Positions 1 to 8,819 of a DNA stretch of 64,000 nucleotides are shown piece after piece (positions within the stretch are counted from its first letter, which is position 1; each line of letters starts with the position of its first letter). Both the position numbers and the translations under genes were made by a program. The notes under the pieces were generated by a model, which was given only the letters and a program-made list of their open reading frames with translations, was not told where the DNA came from and did not search any database. The DNA is from Bordetella sp. BOR01 (lineage in GTDB: Bacteria; Pseudomonadota; Gammaproteobacteria; Burkholderiales; Burkholderiaceae_B): the NCBI RefSeq assembly GCF_019218885.1, contig NZ_JAHUWT010000001.1, forward strand, positions 806,001-870,000, in the 5' to 3' direction.

Positions 1-660
1 CGCGCCGCGATGCTGGCGGCGCTGCTCGACGGGCGCGCGTTGCCGGCCGGCGAGCTGGCGCGCACGGCAGGCGTGACGGCGCAGACGGCCAGCGCCCACT
101 TGGCCAAGATGCTGGCAGGCGGCCTGTTGCAGGTAGAAACCGAAGGGCGCCATCGCTATTACCGCCTGGCCGGCGCGCATGTCGCCAGCATGCTGGAAGG
201 CTTGTCGGTGATCCAGCCCGAGACGCAGGCATCGCGCCGTCCGGCGCTTAGCCCGCAGGCGCGTGAGTTCCGCTTTTGCCGCCGCTGCTACGACCACCTG
301 GCCGGCCAACTGGGCGTGGCGGTGACGCAAGCCCTGCAAGACCGCGACTACCTGCTGGCGGCGCCCGACAAGCAGTTCGATGTGACGCCAGGCGGCGCGG
401 CCTGGTTTTCGGGCATTGGGGTCGATGTGGATGGCCTGGCGCCTACGCGGCGCGGGTTGGCCCGCCAGTGCCTGGACTGTACCGAGCGTCGCCATCACCT
501 GGCGGGCCCGCTGGGCGTGGCCTTGCTGGCCGCCATGTGCGAACAGCAATGGCTGCGCAGGGATGCCCGGTCACGGGCAATCAAGGTAACGCCGCGCGGC
601 TGGACCTGGCTGGACGAACAATTGGGTATCCAGGCGCCCGCGCTGCCGCTGGCCGCTTAG
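1..660 (+). CDS. ArsR-family winged-helix regulator (5' truncated)
   Basis: The reading frame is open to the left edge, and the codons before the first ATG (position 10) read R-A-A, matching the usual 'PTRAAML' entry to an ArsR HTH. The true start therefore lies outside the window. An N-terminal winged helix (residues 1-60 of the visible part: ELARTAGVTAQTASAHLAKML, then RHRYYRL wing) is followed by a roughly 150-residue C-terminal part with two CxxC-like pairs (FCRRCYDH and QCLDCTERRHHL). The family represses metal- or stress-related genes, and the Cys/His-rich tail could bind metal or sense redox state, but this is inference. It converges on the BON-domain gene 97 bases away. The ligand cannot be predicted. 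Confidence 0.85.
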   Translation, partial: RAAMLAALLDGRALPAGELARTAGVTAQTASAHLAKMLAGGLLQVETEGRHRYYRLAGAHVASMLEGLSVIQPETQASRRPALSPQAREFRFCRRCYDHLAGQLGVAVTQALQDRDYLLAAPDKQFDVTPGGAAWFSGIGVDVDGLAPTRRGLARQCLDCTERRHHLAGPLGVALLAAMCEQQWLRRDARSRAIKVTPRGWTWLDEQLGIQAPALPLAA

Positions 661-757
661 GACCAACCCGCAGCGCTCGCCAGGCTTGGACGGAAAGTTC
701 TACCGCGCCAGGCAATTCTTACGGGCCTCTACAAGGATCACTGCCCTGGTGGCGCTT

Positions 758-1231
758 TCAGGGGCCGGTGCCGCCCTGCAGTTCCGGCGTATTGCCGGCG
801 CTGTCGTGCACTTCCAGGCGATCGTCCACGCGCCGCACGCCCGCCATGGCGGCCACTGCGGGTATCAGGGCGCTGTGCTCGGCGGCAAGAATATGGCCGG
901 TCAGCGAAACATCGCCGGCAACGACGTCGACCGTGATGGCGCCAGGATGGCTGACCAGGCGGCCCAGCTGGGCGCGTATGCGCTCGGCCAACTGGCTGTC
1001 GCTGGCCGGCGGCTCGTCCAGGTCCATTGCGCTGCGCGCGCTGGCTGTCCAGCCTCGCACATGGTCGGCGGCCTGCTTGCCTTCGGACAGCAGGCAGTCG
1101 GCCGTGTCGTTGCGCAGGGCATTGAGGGTGTCGCACAGCTGGGCGCGGCGTCGGCGTCCCATCTGCGGATCGAAGTAGTACATGGCCGTGGCGCCCAGCG
1201 CCAGCGTAGCGATGCGATTCAGGATAGTCAC
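758..1231 (-). CDS. BON-domain protein
   Basis: This 157-residue protein starts at GTG 1231, which has an ideal GGAGGACGCAAGTG ribosome-binding site; an upstream ATG at 1309 has none. It has an N-terminal hydrophobic stretch (ILNRIATLALGATAMYYFDP) followed by a basic MGRRRRA segment, a middle region typical of YtxH-like envelope proteins, and a C-terminal BON domain (residues about 85-150: QLAERIRAQLGRLVSHPGAITVDVVAGDVSLTGHI). BON domains are thought to bind phospholipid or peptidoglycan, so a role in envelope maintenance or osmotic protection is likely but inferred. It lies downstream of tex on the same strand, separated by two hairpins. Confidence 0.8.
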   Translation of the reverse strand: MTILNRIATLALGATAMYYFDPQMGRRRRAQLCDTLNALRNDTADCLLSEGKQAADHVRGWTASARSAMDLDEPPASDSQLAERIRAQLGRLVSHPGAITVDVVAGDVSLTGHILAAEHSALIPAVAAMAGVRRVDDRLEVHDSAGNTPELQGGTGP

Positions 1232-1261
1232 TTGCGTCCTCCGCGAGTCTGGCCCTATTGC

Positions 1262-1289
1262 GGCCGTGCCCGCAAGACGGGCAACGGCC
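1262..1289. terminator. Hairpin in the tex-BON intergenic region
   Basis: GGCCGT-GCCCG pairs with CGGGC-(A)-ACGGCC around a CAAGA loop, giving 11 base pairs with one bulged base. It lies downstream of the tex stop codon (minus strand). There is no clear U-tract, so it may act as a 3'-end stabiliser rather than a classical intrinsic terminator. Confidence 0.45.
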
Positions 1290-1315
1290 GGGAGACCAAT
1301 GCTGCGCAAGTGATG

Positions 1316-1339
1316 TGCCCGGCCTGCCAGGGCCGGGCA
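1316..1339. terminator. Perfect 9-bp hairpin after tex
   Basis: TGCCCGGCC and GGCCGGGCA form a perfect 9-bp stem around a 6-base loop. It starts 18 bases past the tex stop codon at 1358 (minus strand). The long GC stem suggests a transcript end, but no run of U follows. Confidence 0.5.
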
Positions 1340-1357
1340 AATGACGCCCGGGCCGCG

Positions 1358-3739
1358 TCAGCGCTTGAGTTTGGCGAAGGCGTCGGCCATTGCGCTATTA
1401 CGTGGCTCGGCCCGGCCTGCATCGGCCTGCGGTGGACGGCGGCCTGCCGGCCGTGCCGCGCCGCGCGGCGCATCTCCGTTGCTGCCGCTGCTGCGTCGCA
1501 CCGGCTGCGCCGTGTCGTTCAGGCGCATGGTCAGCGCCACGCGCTTGCGCGCCGCATCGACTTCCAGCACTTTCACGGTAACCGTCTGCCCCACGCGCAC
1601 GACGTCGCGCGGGTCTTTGACGAATTTCTCGGCCAATGCCGAGATATGCACCAGGCCATCCTGGTGCACGCCGATATCGACGAAGGCACCGAAGTTGGCC
1701 ACGTTGGTTACCACGCCCTCGAGCACCATGCCGGGATACAGGTCATTGAGCGTTTCCACGCCTTCTTTGAACTGCGCTGTCTTGAACTCGGGGCGCGGGT
1801 CGCGGCCGGGTTTTTCCAGTTCGGCAAAGATGTCGCGCACCGTGGGCAGGCCGAAGCGCTCGTCGGTGAAATCGGCCGGCGACACGCCTTTCAGGGCTTC
1901 GCGCTGGCCGATGATCTGCTGGACGTCGGCCTTGATCTTGGCGACGATGCGCTCGACCACCGGGTAGGCTTCGGGGTGCACCGCCGAGGCGTCGAGCGGA
2001 TTCGCGCCATTGGGGATGCGCAGGAAGCCGGCCGCCTGCTCGAAGGCCTTTTCACCGAAACGCGGCACCTTGCGCAGCAGTTCGCGGGTGGGGAAGGCGC
2101 CGTTTTCGTCGCGCCACGAGACGATGTTCTTGGCCAGCAGCGAATTCAGGCCCGACACGCGTGCAAGCAGGGCGGCCGAGGCCGTGTTGACGTCCACCCC
2201 TACGGCGTTGACGCAGTCTTCGACCACGGCATCGAGCGAGCGTGCCAGTTCGCGCTGGTTGACATCGTGCTGGTACTGCCCCACGCCGATGGCCTTGGGA
2301 TCGATCTTGACCAGTTCGGCCAGCGGATCCTGCAGGCGCCGGGCAATCGATACGGCACCGCGCAGCGTGACGTCGAGGTCGGGGAATTCTTGCGCGGCGC
2401 TCTCGGATGCCGAATACACCGATGCTCCGGCTTCGGACACCACGACGCGGGTGAGCTTCAGGTCGGGGAACTGGCTCATCATGTCGCCCACCAGTTTCTC
2501 GCTTTCGCGCGAGGCGGTGCCGTTGCCGATGGCGATCAGTTCGACCCGATGGCGCGCGGCCAGCGCGGCCAGCGTGGCAATGGTGCCTTCGCGGTCGCGG
2601 CGCGGTTCAAAAGGATAGACCGTGGCCGTATCCACCACCTTGCCGGTACGGTCGATGATGGCCACCTTGCAGCCGGTGCGGATGCCGGGATCCAGGCCCA
2701 GCACGGTCTTCGGGCCGGCTGGAGCCGCCAGCAGCAAGTCTTTCAGGTTGGCGGCAAACACGCGAATGGCTTCGGTCTCGCCGCTTTCGCGCAGGCGGCC
2801 GAACAGTTCGCTTTCGAAGGCCGTCAGCAGCTTCACGCGCCAGGTCCAGCGGCACACTTCGCCCAGCCAGCGCGCGCGCGGCGGTGCGTCCAGTTCGAAG
2901 AGCGCGCGGCCCAGCTTGAGGAAACCGGCAATGCGCGCCACGCAGGGGTGCGGGGTCTGGGTTTCAAGTTCCGCCTCGAGCCCTACACGCAGCTCGAGCA
3001 CGCCTTGCTGGCGGCCGCGCAGCAGCGCCAGGATGCGGTGCGAGGGCAGGGTGCGCAGCGGCTCGTTGAAGTCGAACCAGTCGCGGAAATTGGCGCCTTC
3101 GGCTTCCTTGCCTTCGGCCACCTTGGAATAGACCAGGCCGGTGGACCACAGATGCTCGCGCATGTCGGCCAGCAGGTCGGCATTTTCGGCATAGCGCTCG
3201 GCCAGGATGTCGCGCGCGCCGTCGAGCGCGGTCTTGGCGTCGTTGATCGCCGCTTCCGGGTTCAGGTATTGCGCGGCCAGTGCGGCCGGGTCGCAGGCGG
3301 TGTCGGCCAGGATGGCGTCGGCCAGGGGCTCAAGCCCGGCTTCGCGGGCAATCTGGGCGCGGGTGCGGCGCTTGGGCTTGTATGGCGCGTACAGGTCTTC
3401 CAGCCGCTGCTTGGTATCGGCCGTGGCAATTTCCTGTTGCAGTTCAGGCGTCAGCTTGCCCTGCTGAGTGATCGATTCCAGGATCGCGCCGCGCCGGTCC
3501 TCGAGCTCGCGCAGGTAGCCCAGGCGGACTTCCAGGTTGCGCAGCACGGTGTCGTCGAGCCCACCGGTGGCTTCTTTGCGATAGCGCGCAATGAAAGGCA
3601 CCGTGGCGCCGTCATCGAGCAATTCGATGGCCGCGGCGATTTGCGACGGGCGGCTGGCCAGTTCGGTGGCGAGCTGGGCAAGGATACGGGCTTGGTCGAC
3701 GCTGGGCGCAGTGCTCGTGGTGGCAGAAGTGTCAGGCAT
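1358..3739 (-). CDS. tex: Tex family RNA-binding transcription accessory protein
   Basis: The 793-residue protein has the normal Tex length. It carries the N-terminal Tex helical region ([20 protein letters not shown]), a YqgF-like nuclease fold ([18 protein letters not shown]), a helix-hairpin-helix segment ([21 protein letters not shown]) and a C-terminal S1 RNA-binding domain near residues 670-740. A low-complexity Arg/Gly/Pro-rich tail of about 50 residues follows. Tex binds RNA and DNA and affects transcription of virulence genes in Bordetella. The start chosen is MPDTSAT at 3739. An upstream in-frame ATG at 3793 would add an atypical leader. It is divergent from the helicase gene, with 140 bases shared. 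Confidence 0.95.
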   Translation of the reverse strand: MPDTSATTSTAPSVDQARILAQLATELASRPSQIAAAIELLDDGATVPFIARYRKEATGGLDDTVLRNLEVRLGYLRELEDRRGAILESITQQGKLTPELQQEIATADTKQRLEDLYAPYKPKRRTRAQIAREAGLEPLADAILADTACDPAALAAQYLNPEAAINDAKTALDGARDILAERYAENADLLADMREHLWSTGLVYSKVAEGKEAEGANFRDWFDFNEPLRTLPSHRILALLRGRQQGVLELRVGLEAELETQTPHPCVARIAGFLKLGRALFELDAPPRARWLGEVCRWTWRVKLLTAFESELFGRLRESGETEAIRVFAANLKDLLLAAPAGPKTVLGLDPGIRTGCKVAIIDRTGKVVDTATVYPFEPRRDREGTIATLAALAARHRVELIAIGNGTASRESEKLVGDMMSQFPDLKLTRVVVSEAGASVYSASESAAQEFPDLDVTLRGAVSIARRLQDPLAELVKIDPKAIGVGQYQHDVNQRELARSLDAVVEDCVNAVGVDVNTASAALLARVSGLNSLLAKNIVSWRDENGAFPTRELLRKVPRFGEKAFEQAAGFLRIPNGANPLDASAVHPEAYPVVERIVAKIKADVQQIIGQREALKGVSPADFTDERFGLPTVRDIFAELEKPGRDPRPEFKTAQFKEGVETLNDLYPGMVLEGVVTNVANFGAFVDIGVHQDGLVHISALAEKFVKDPRDVVRVGQTVTVKVLEVDAARKRVALTMRLNDTAQPVRRSSGSNGDAPRGAARPAGRRPPQADAGRAEPRNSAMADAFAKLKR

Positions 3740-3879
3740 CTCGATACGGCGGCAAAGGGAAAACAAGGGGCGGATTTTGCCACAAGGCGGCACCGGCCCG
3801 CGCGGCGCTGCGCCATTTTAGGCACGATAGGTCCGGCGGGCGGGGTATCATTTGGGCCAATTCACCGCCTGCCCCCCCG

Positions 3880-5961
3880 ATGCTGGACCTGGATATCTCC
3901 GAGTTTTTCGCCGCCGACGGCCCCTTGGCCACGGCGCTGCCGGGCTATACGCCGCGGCCGGCCCAGGTCGAACTGGCGCAGGCCATCGGCCGCGCCATCA
4001 CCGATCGCGCCACGCTGGTGGCCGAGGCGGGCACCGGCATCGGCAAGACCTGGGCGTACCTGGTGCCGGCGTTCGCGGCAGGCGGCAAAGTGGTCATCTC
4101 GACCGGCACGCGCACCCTGCAAGACCAGCTCTTCACGCGCGACCTGCCGCGCGTGCGTGCGGCCCTGGCGGCCCCGGTTACTGCCGCCTTGCTCAAGGGG
4201 CGCGCCAACTACGTGTGCCACTACCACCTCGACCGCCTGCAAGGCGATGAACGTGCGCTGAAGTCGCGCACCGAAATATCGCAATTGCGCCAGATCCAGG
4301 TATTTGCCGGTATTTCCAAGACCGGCGACCGCGCCGACCTGGGCAAGGTTCCCGAAGACGCCGATATCTGGCAACGGGTCACGTCCACCCGCGAAAACTG
4401 CCTGGGGCAAGACTGCCCGCGCATCCGCGACTGCTTCGTGGTGAAAGCGCGCCGGCAGGCCCAGGAGGCCGACGTAGTGGTAGTGAACCACGCGCTCTTC
4501 ATGGCTGACCTGGTGCTGCGCGAAGAGGGCGTCACCGACCTGCTGCCCGAGGCCGATACGGTGATCTTCGATGAGGCCCACCAATTGCCCGACACGGCCA
4601 CGCGCTTCCTGGGCAGCAGCGTGTCCACGCACCAATTGCTGGACTTCGGCCGGGCCCTCGAGGCCGCCGGCCTGGCCTACGCCCGCGAGGCGGCCAAATG
4701 GAGCGACGTCAGCCGGCTGGTCGAGACTGCCGCGCGTGAACTGCGGCTGGCCTGTGCGCCGCTGGACCAAGTGCCGGGCCGCAAGGCAACTTTCGAAGCC
4801 ATGCCCGAAGCCGCGCAATTCGATGCCGCGCTGGCGGCACTGCGCCAGGCCATCGATGCGGCCACGCGGGCCCTCGGGGCCGTGGCCGAAAAACACCCCG
4901 ACCTGTCGGCCGCCGCGCGCGGAGGCGCCGAGATCTCGCTGCGGCTGGCCCGCTGGGCACTGCCCGGGCGCGATGGCGGCGCCGGTGCACAAGCCGACGA
5001 AGGCTGGGGGCGCGATACCCACGCCCTGGCGCAGGCCGGCGATGACGGCCCGGCGCTGCCCCAGGCCGTGCTGCAAGGCATCGCGGCCGCCACCGATTAC
5101 ACCGGGCCCGCGGTGCGCTGGGTCGAGCACGGCCAGCATCATGTGCGCCTGCATTCGGCCCCGCTGTCGGTGGCGCAGGCATTCTCGCGGTTCCGCAAGC
5201 CGGGCCAGGCCTGGATACTGACCTCGGCCACCTTGTCCGTGCACGGAGACTTCAAGCATTACACCAGCCAACTGGGGCTGGACGATGCGCGTACGGGGCG
5301 CTGGGAGTCGCCGTTCGACTACACCACGCAGGGCCTGCTGTTCGTGCCGCGCGACATGCCCGAGCCGCAATCGCCGCGTTTTGTCGAACGTTTCGTGCAG
5401 ACCCTGATGCCGCTGCTCGAGGCCAGCCCGGGCGGCACGCTGGTGTTGTGCACCACTTTGCGGGCCGTCGATCGCGTGGCCGCGCTGCTGGCCGACACCT
5501 TCGAAGACCAGGGCCACGAATGGCCGCTGCTCAAGCAGGGCGACGCAACGCGGCGCGACCTGCTCGAACGCTTCTGCAAGCTTGAACATCCTGTGCTGGT
5601 GGGCAGCGCCAGTTTCTGGGAAGGCATCGACCTGCCCGGCGACGTGCTGACCCTGGTGGCCATCGACAAACTGCCTTTCGCTCCTCCTGATGATCCTGTC
5701 ATCGAGGCGCGCTTGCGCGCCTGCCGCGTGCGGGGCGGCAATCCGTTTGCCGAATACCAATTGCCCGAGGCCGCCATTTCGCTCAAGCAGGGCGCGGGCC
5801 GCCTGATCCGTACCGAGCGCGATTGGGGCGTGCTGATGGTGGGCGACGCAAGGCTGGTTGAAAAGCCCTATGGCAAGCGGCTGTGGCGCGGGCTACCGCC
5901 GTTTTCACGCACCCGCGACCTGAACGAAGTCCTGGCGTTCTACGCACGGCGAGTTGTCTGA
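3880..5961 (+). CDS. ATP-dependent DNA helicase, DinG/YoaA (XPD-like) family
   Basis: At 693 residues the length fits the family. Walker A is EAGTGIGKT (residues 49-57) and the DEAH box is at 231-234. Between them lie four cysteines (C113, C174, C179, C185) that match the iron-sulfur cluster of XPD/DinG helicases. The later motifs WILTSATL, GSASFWEGIDLPG and QGAGRLIRTERDWG are present. These enzymes unwind DNA 5' to 3' in repair and R-loop removal. Transcribed divergently from tex, with a bidirectional hairpin just after the stop. Confidence 0.93.
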   Translation: MLDLDISEFFAADGPLATALPGYTPRPAQVELAQAIGRAITDRATLVAEAGTGIGKTWAYLVPAFAAGGKVVISTGTRTLQDQLFTRDLPRVRAALAAPVTAALLKGRANYVCHYHLDRLQGDERALKSRTEISQLRQIQVFAGISKTGDRADLGKVPEDADIWQRVTSTRENCLGQDCPRIRDCFVVKARRQAQEADVVVVNHALFMADLVLREEGVTDLLPEADTVIFDEAHQLPDTATRFLGSSVSTHQLLDFGRALEAAGLAYAREAAKWSDVSRLVETAARELRLACAPLDQVPGRKATFEAMPEAAQFDAALAALRQAIDAATRALGAVAEKHPDLSAAARGGAEISLRLARWALPGRDGGAGAQADEGWGRDTHALAQAGDDGPALPQAVLQGIAAATDYTGPAVRWVEHGQHHVRLHSAPLSVAQAFSRFRKPGQAWILTSATLSVHGDFKHYTSQLGLDDARTGRWESPFDYTTQGLLFVPRDMPEPQSPRFVERFVQTLMPLLEASPGGTLVLCTTLRAVDRVAALLADTFEDQGHEWPLLKQGDATRRDLLERFCKLEHPVLVGSASFWEGIDLPGDVLTLVAIDKLPFAPPDDPVIEARLRACRVRGGNPFAEYQLPEAAISLKQGAGRLIRTERDWGVLMVGDARLVEKPYGKRLWRGLPPFSRTRDLNEVLAFYARRVV

Positions 5962-5968
5962 AATGCAA

Positions 5969-5990
5969 CGTGCCGCCCGAAGGCGGCACG
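5969..5990. terminator. Bidirectional terminator-like hairpin between helicase gene and bamD
   Basis: CGTGCCGCC and GGCGGCACG form a perfect 9-bp stem with a CGAA tetraloop, placed 8 bases after the helicase stop and 25 bases after the convergent bamD stop. It could end both transcripts. U-tracts are absent on both sides. Confidence 0.55.
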
Positions 5991-6014
5991 CATGCTAGCC
6001 GATGGCGCGCGCGT

Positions 6015-6863
6015 CTACTTCCACGAGAACGGGTTCCACCAGCTTTTGTCGGTAAGCAGGGTTTGCTCGTTGACGGTGCCGTTGGGGTAGTTGGTCTTCA
6101 GCACGCGCTGGGCGTCGTCTTTCAAGTCGGTAAGCCCAAGCTTGTCGTACGAGGCCACCATGATGACCAGGGCTTCTTCGGATGCGGGCGCACCCTCGAA
6201 GTCGGTGATGACGGTCTGGGCGCGGTTGGCCGCGGCAACATAGGCGCCGCGTTCGTAGTAGTAGCGCGCCACGTAGACTTCGTTCATGGCAATCGCGTTC
6301 ACCAGCCAGGTGACGCGCTTTTCGGCGTCGGGCGTGTACTTGCTGGACGGGTAGCGCTTGATCAGTTCGTTGAACGCGTCGTAGGACGCGCGCAGGCCCT
6401 TGGGGTCGCGCTCGGCCGGGTCCTGGCCGGTCAGGTTGCTCATGAAGGCGCTGGCCGGCGTGAAGTTGATCAACCCCTTCAGGTACAGCATGTAGTCCGT
6501 GCCGGGGTGGTTGGGATACATCTGCTGGAAACGGTCGATGGCGGCCAGCGCCTGTTCGTTTTCGCCGTCTTTCCAGTTGACATAGGCCAGGTCGATCAGG
6601 GCCTGCTGGGCATAAACGCCGAACGGATAGCGGCTTTCGATGGCCGTCAGGCGTTCGCGTGCTTCGGTCCAGGCGCCCGCGTCGGCCTCGGCCTTGGCGT
6701 CGGCGTACAGTTGTTCTGCGCTCCAGCCGGCGGTCTTGTCATATTTTGTGTCAGTCCCACTGCAACCCGCGACAAACAGGGCAACAGATAGCGCGATGGC
6801 CGCGCGCAGGGGCCATCCGCGACGAGCAGGGCGGTTCGAGAGGGCGGCGATGCGGAAAATCAC
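6015..6863 (-). CDS. bamD: Outer membrane protein assembly factor BamD (lipoprotein)
   Basis: Start chosen at GTG 6863 (VIFRIAALSN), preceded by AAGGAA, giving 282 residues. A basic N-terminus and hydrophobic stretch end in the lipobox FVAGC with the lipidated cysteine at about residue 34. The rest is tetratricopeptide-like repeats (AEQLYADAKAEADAGAW; RYPFGVYAQQALIDLAYVNWKDGENEQALAAIDRF; FNELIKRYPSSKYTPDA), which identify BamD/ComL. It is the essential lipoprotein partner of BamA in outer-membrane beta-barrel insertion. Divergent from rluD, as in many beta- and gammaproteobacteria. Confidence 0.95.
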   Translation of the reverse strand: MIFRIAALSNRPARRGWPLRAAIALSVALFVAGCSGTDTKYDKTAGWSAEQLYADAKAEADAGAWTEARERLTAIESRYPFGVYAQQALIDLAYVNWKDGENEQALAAIDRFQQMYPNHPGTDYMLYLKGLINFTPASAFMSNLTGQDPAERDPKGLRASYDAFNELIKRYPSSKYTPDAEKRVTWLVNAIAMNEVYVARYYYERGAYVAAANRAQTVITDFEGAPASEEALVIMVASYDKLGLTDLKDDAQRVLKTNYPNGTVNEQTLLTDKSWWNPFSWK

Positions 6864-6917
6864 GAGATTGGTTTCCTTGGTGTTAGGATGGCACGCTGAA
6901 TTATATGATCTGTCTTC

Positions 6918-7892
6918 ATGTCCCATACAGACGCCCCTGCCGCCGCCAGCGCCGGCCTCGCGGCGGATGACGAACCCCAGTTCATCACGATACCCGCGGA
7001 CACGCGCGCCGACCGCCTGGATAAAGTCCTGGCCACCCTGCTCGACGGGCATTCCCGCAGTCGTTTGCAGGGCTGGATCGAGGCCGGCTGGGTGCAGGTC
7101 AATGGGGCGCCGGCCAAGGTGCGCCAGGTGGTCGGCCCGGGCGACGTGCTGGCGGTCTGGGAACAGCCCGCCCCCGAAAGCCTGGCATTCGCGCCCGAAC
7201 CCGTGGATTTTGCCGTGGTGGACGAAAGCCCCGACTGGATCGTGGTCGACAAGCCAGCCGGGCTGGTCACCCATCCCGGAGCCGGCAACTGGCATGGTAC
7301 CTTGCTTAACGGCCTGTTGCACCGTTATCCCGAATTGGCCCGGGTAGCCCGGGCGGGCATTGTGCACCGGCTCGACAAAGACACCTCGGGCCTGATGGTC
7401 GTGGCCCGCAATGAACTGGCCCAGACCCATCTGGTGCGGCAATTGCAGGCGCGCAGCATGGGCCGCGAATACATTGCCCTGGCGCATGGCTGGCTGCGGG
7501 CCGCGGGCAAGGTCGATCGCCCCATCGGCCGCGACGCCCGCGTGCCGGTGCGCATGAGCGTCGACCGCCCCATCGCGCCCAAGCCCGCGATCACCCATTA
7601 CACGCCCGCGCGCCGCGGGCAGGCGCCAGCGGGTGAACCGGTGACCGAAGTGGTCTGCCGCCTGGAAACCGGCCGCACGCACCAGATCCGCGTGCACTTG
7701 GCCAGCCTGGGCCATCCCTTGTTGGCCGACACGCTGTACGGCGGCCGGCCAACGGCCGGTGCCGCGCGCCAGATGCTGCATGCGCGGGCTTTGCATTTCG
7801 ATGATCCGGGCGGCCGCGGGCCGGCCGCTTTCCGCGCAATGCCGCCCGACGACATGCGCCAAGTACAGGAAGCCCTGCAATGGACCGGCTGA
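6918..7892 (+). CDS. rluD: 23S rRNA pseudouridine synthase RluD
   Basis: This 324-residue protein has an N-terminal S4 RNA-binding domain (about residues 28-85) and the RluA-family catalytic motif HRLDKDTSGL, with catalytic Asp153. RluD makes pseudouridines 1911, 1915 and 1917 in helix 69 of 23S rRNA. It is divergent from bamD (54 bases apart) and overlaps pgeF by 13 bases, so the two are probably translationally coupled. The rluD-pgeF order is conserved across proteobacteria. Confidence 0.95.
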   Translation: MSHTDAPAAASAGLAADDEPQFITIPADTRADRLDKVLATLLDGHSRSRLQGWIEAGWVQVNGAPAKVRQVVGPGDVLAVWEQPAPESLAFAPEPVDFAVVDESPDWIVVDKPAGLVTHPGAGNWHGTLLNGLLHRYPELARVARAGIVHRLDKDTSGLMVVARNELAQTHLVRQLQARSMGREYIALAHGWLRAAGKVDRPIGRDARVPVRMSVDRPIAPKPAITHYTPARRGQAPAGEPVTEVVCRLETGRTHQIRVHLASLGHPLLADTLYGGRPTAGAARQMLHARALHFDDPGGRGPAAFRAMPPDDMRQVQEALQWTG

Positions 7893-8638
7893 TTCACGGT
7901 TTGCCCGTCGTTACCGGCCCGCAATGGCCAGGAATACGCTATTTCTGCACCACGCGCGGCGGCGGCGCCGGTGTGGCGCCGCATGACACGCTCAATCTCG
8001 GCCTGCGGGCCGGCGACGAGCCCGGCACCGTGCTGGAAAACCGCCGGCGCGTGCGGGCGGCGGTGCCGTCCGATCCCCTGTGGCTGCGCCAGGTGCATGG
8101 CAGCGATGTGGTCGATGCCGATCGTGCATCGGCAGACGAAGAACTGGCCGCCGATGCCAGCGTGACCGCAGCCCGCGGGCGCGTACTGGCCATCATGGCG
8201 GCCGATTGCCTGCCGGTGCTCATTACCGACCTGGACGGCACCGTGGTCGGTGCGGCGCATGCGGGTTGGCGCGGCCTGGCCGGCGGAGTGCTCGAGCGCA
8301 CCCTGGACAGCCTGCGCGCCAAGGCTCCTGGCGCACTTGGCTGGCGCGCCTGGGTCGGGCCAGGAATCGGACCGGGTGCATTCGAAGTGGGGGCCGACGT
8401 GCGCGCGGCCTTCGAGCCCGACGGCCCCGATGCCTTGGCGCATTTCATGCCGCGCCCCGGGGTGCCGGGCAAATGGCTGGCCGACCTGCCGGCGCTGGCA
8501 TTGCTGCGCCTGCGGCGTGCCGGCGTCGAAGACCCGCAGGCCAGTGGCTTGTGCACCGTGTCGGACCCCGGACGCTTTTTCTCGTATCGCCGCGACGGCG
8601 TCACCGGCCGCATGGCGCTGCTGGCGTGGCGCGAATAG
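7880..8638 (+). CDS. pgeF: Peptidoglycan editing factor PgeF (YfiH, multicopper-oxidase-like)
   Basis: The 252-residue protein has the family metal ligands in order: H73 (QVHG), C110 (AADCLP) and H127 (AAHAGWRG), plus the CTVSDPGRFFSYRRDGVTGR C-terminus. YfiH/PgeF proteins have been described as purine nucleosidases/laccase-like enzymes and as removing mis-incorporated L-Ser from peptidoglycan precursors in E. coli. Its start lies inside the end of rluD. Confidence 0.92.
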   Translation: MDRLIHGLPVVTGPQWPGIRYFCTTRGGGAGVAPHDTLNLGLRAGDEPGTVLENRRRVRAAVPSDPLWLRQVHGSDVVDADRASADEELAADASVTAARGRVLAIMAADCLPVLITDLDGTVVGAAHAGWRGLAGGVLERTLDSLRAKAPGALGWRAWVGPGIGPGAFEVGADVRAAFEPDGPDALAHFMPRPGVPGKWLADLPALALLRLRRAGVEDPQASGLCTVSDPGRFFSYRRDGVTGRMALLAWRE

Positions 8639-8819
8639 GGCTGCTACGCCGCGCCGCCGCATCGGCCTGCCAGCCTCTCGCCGCGCCTGTCGGGGTATCC
8701 TTGTATACCCGCATTGACAGCCCCTATGTCGCCATGCACCATCGGGCTGTCGCGCAGTCTTAACGCCGGGTTCTGGCTGGCAGTCTTCGCCCCGTACCCG
8801 ACCATAATATGGTGTCGAA

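Noticed and set aside
686-4261. Long 1191-codon open frame on the plus strand across tex
   Set aside because: It lies antisense to the clear tex gene and has no recognisable domains; long antisense frames are expected at this GC content.
3862-5760. 632-codon minus-strand frame opposite the helicase gene
   Set aside because: The helicase frame has all motifs; the opposite frame is low-complexity and family-less.
8693-8710. Short inverted repeat GGGTAT...ATACCC between pgeF and phaC
   Set aside because: Only 6 bp with no convincing -10/-35 arrangement; chance level in this context.
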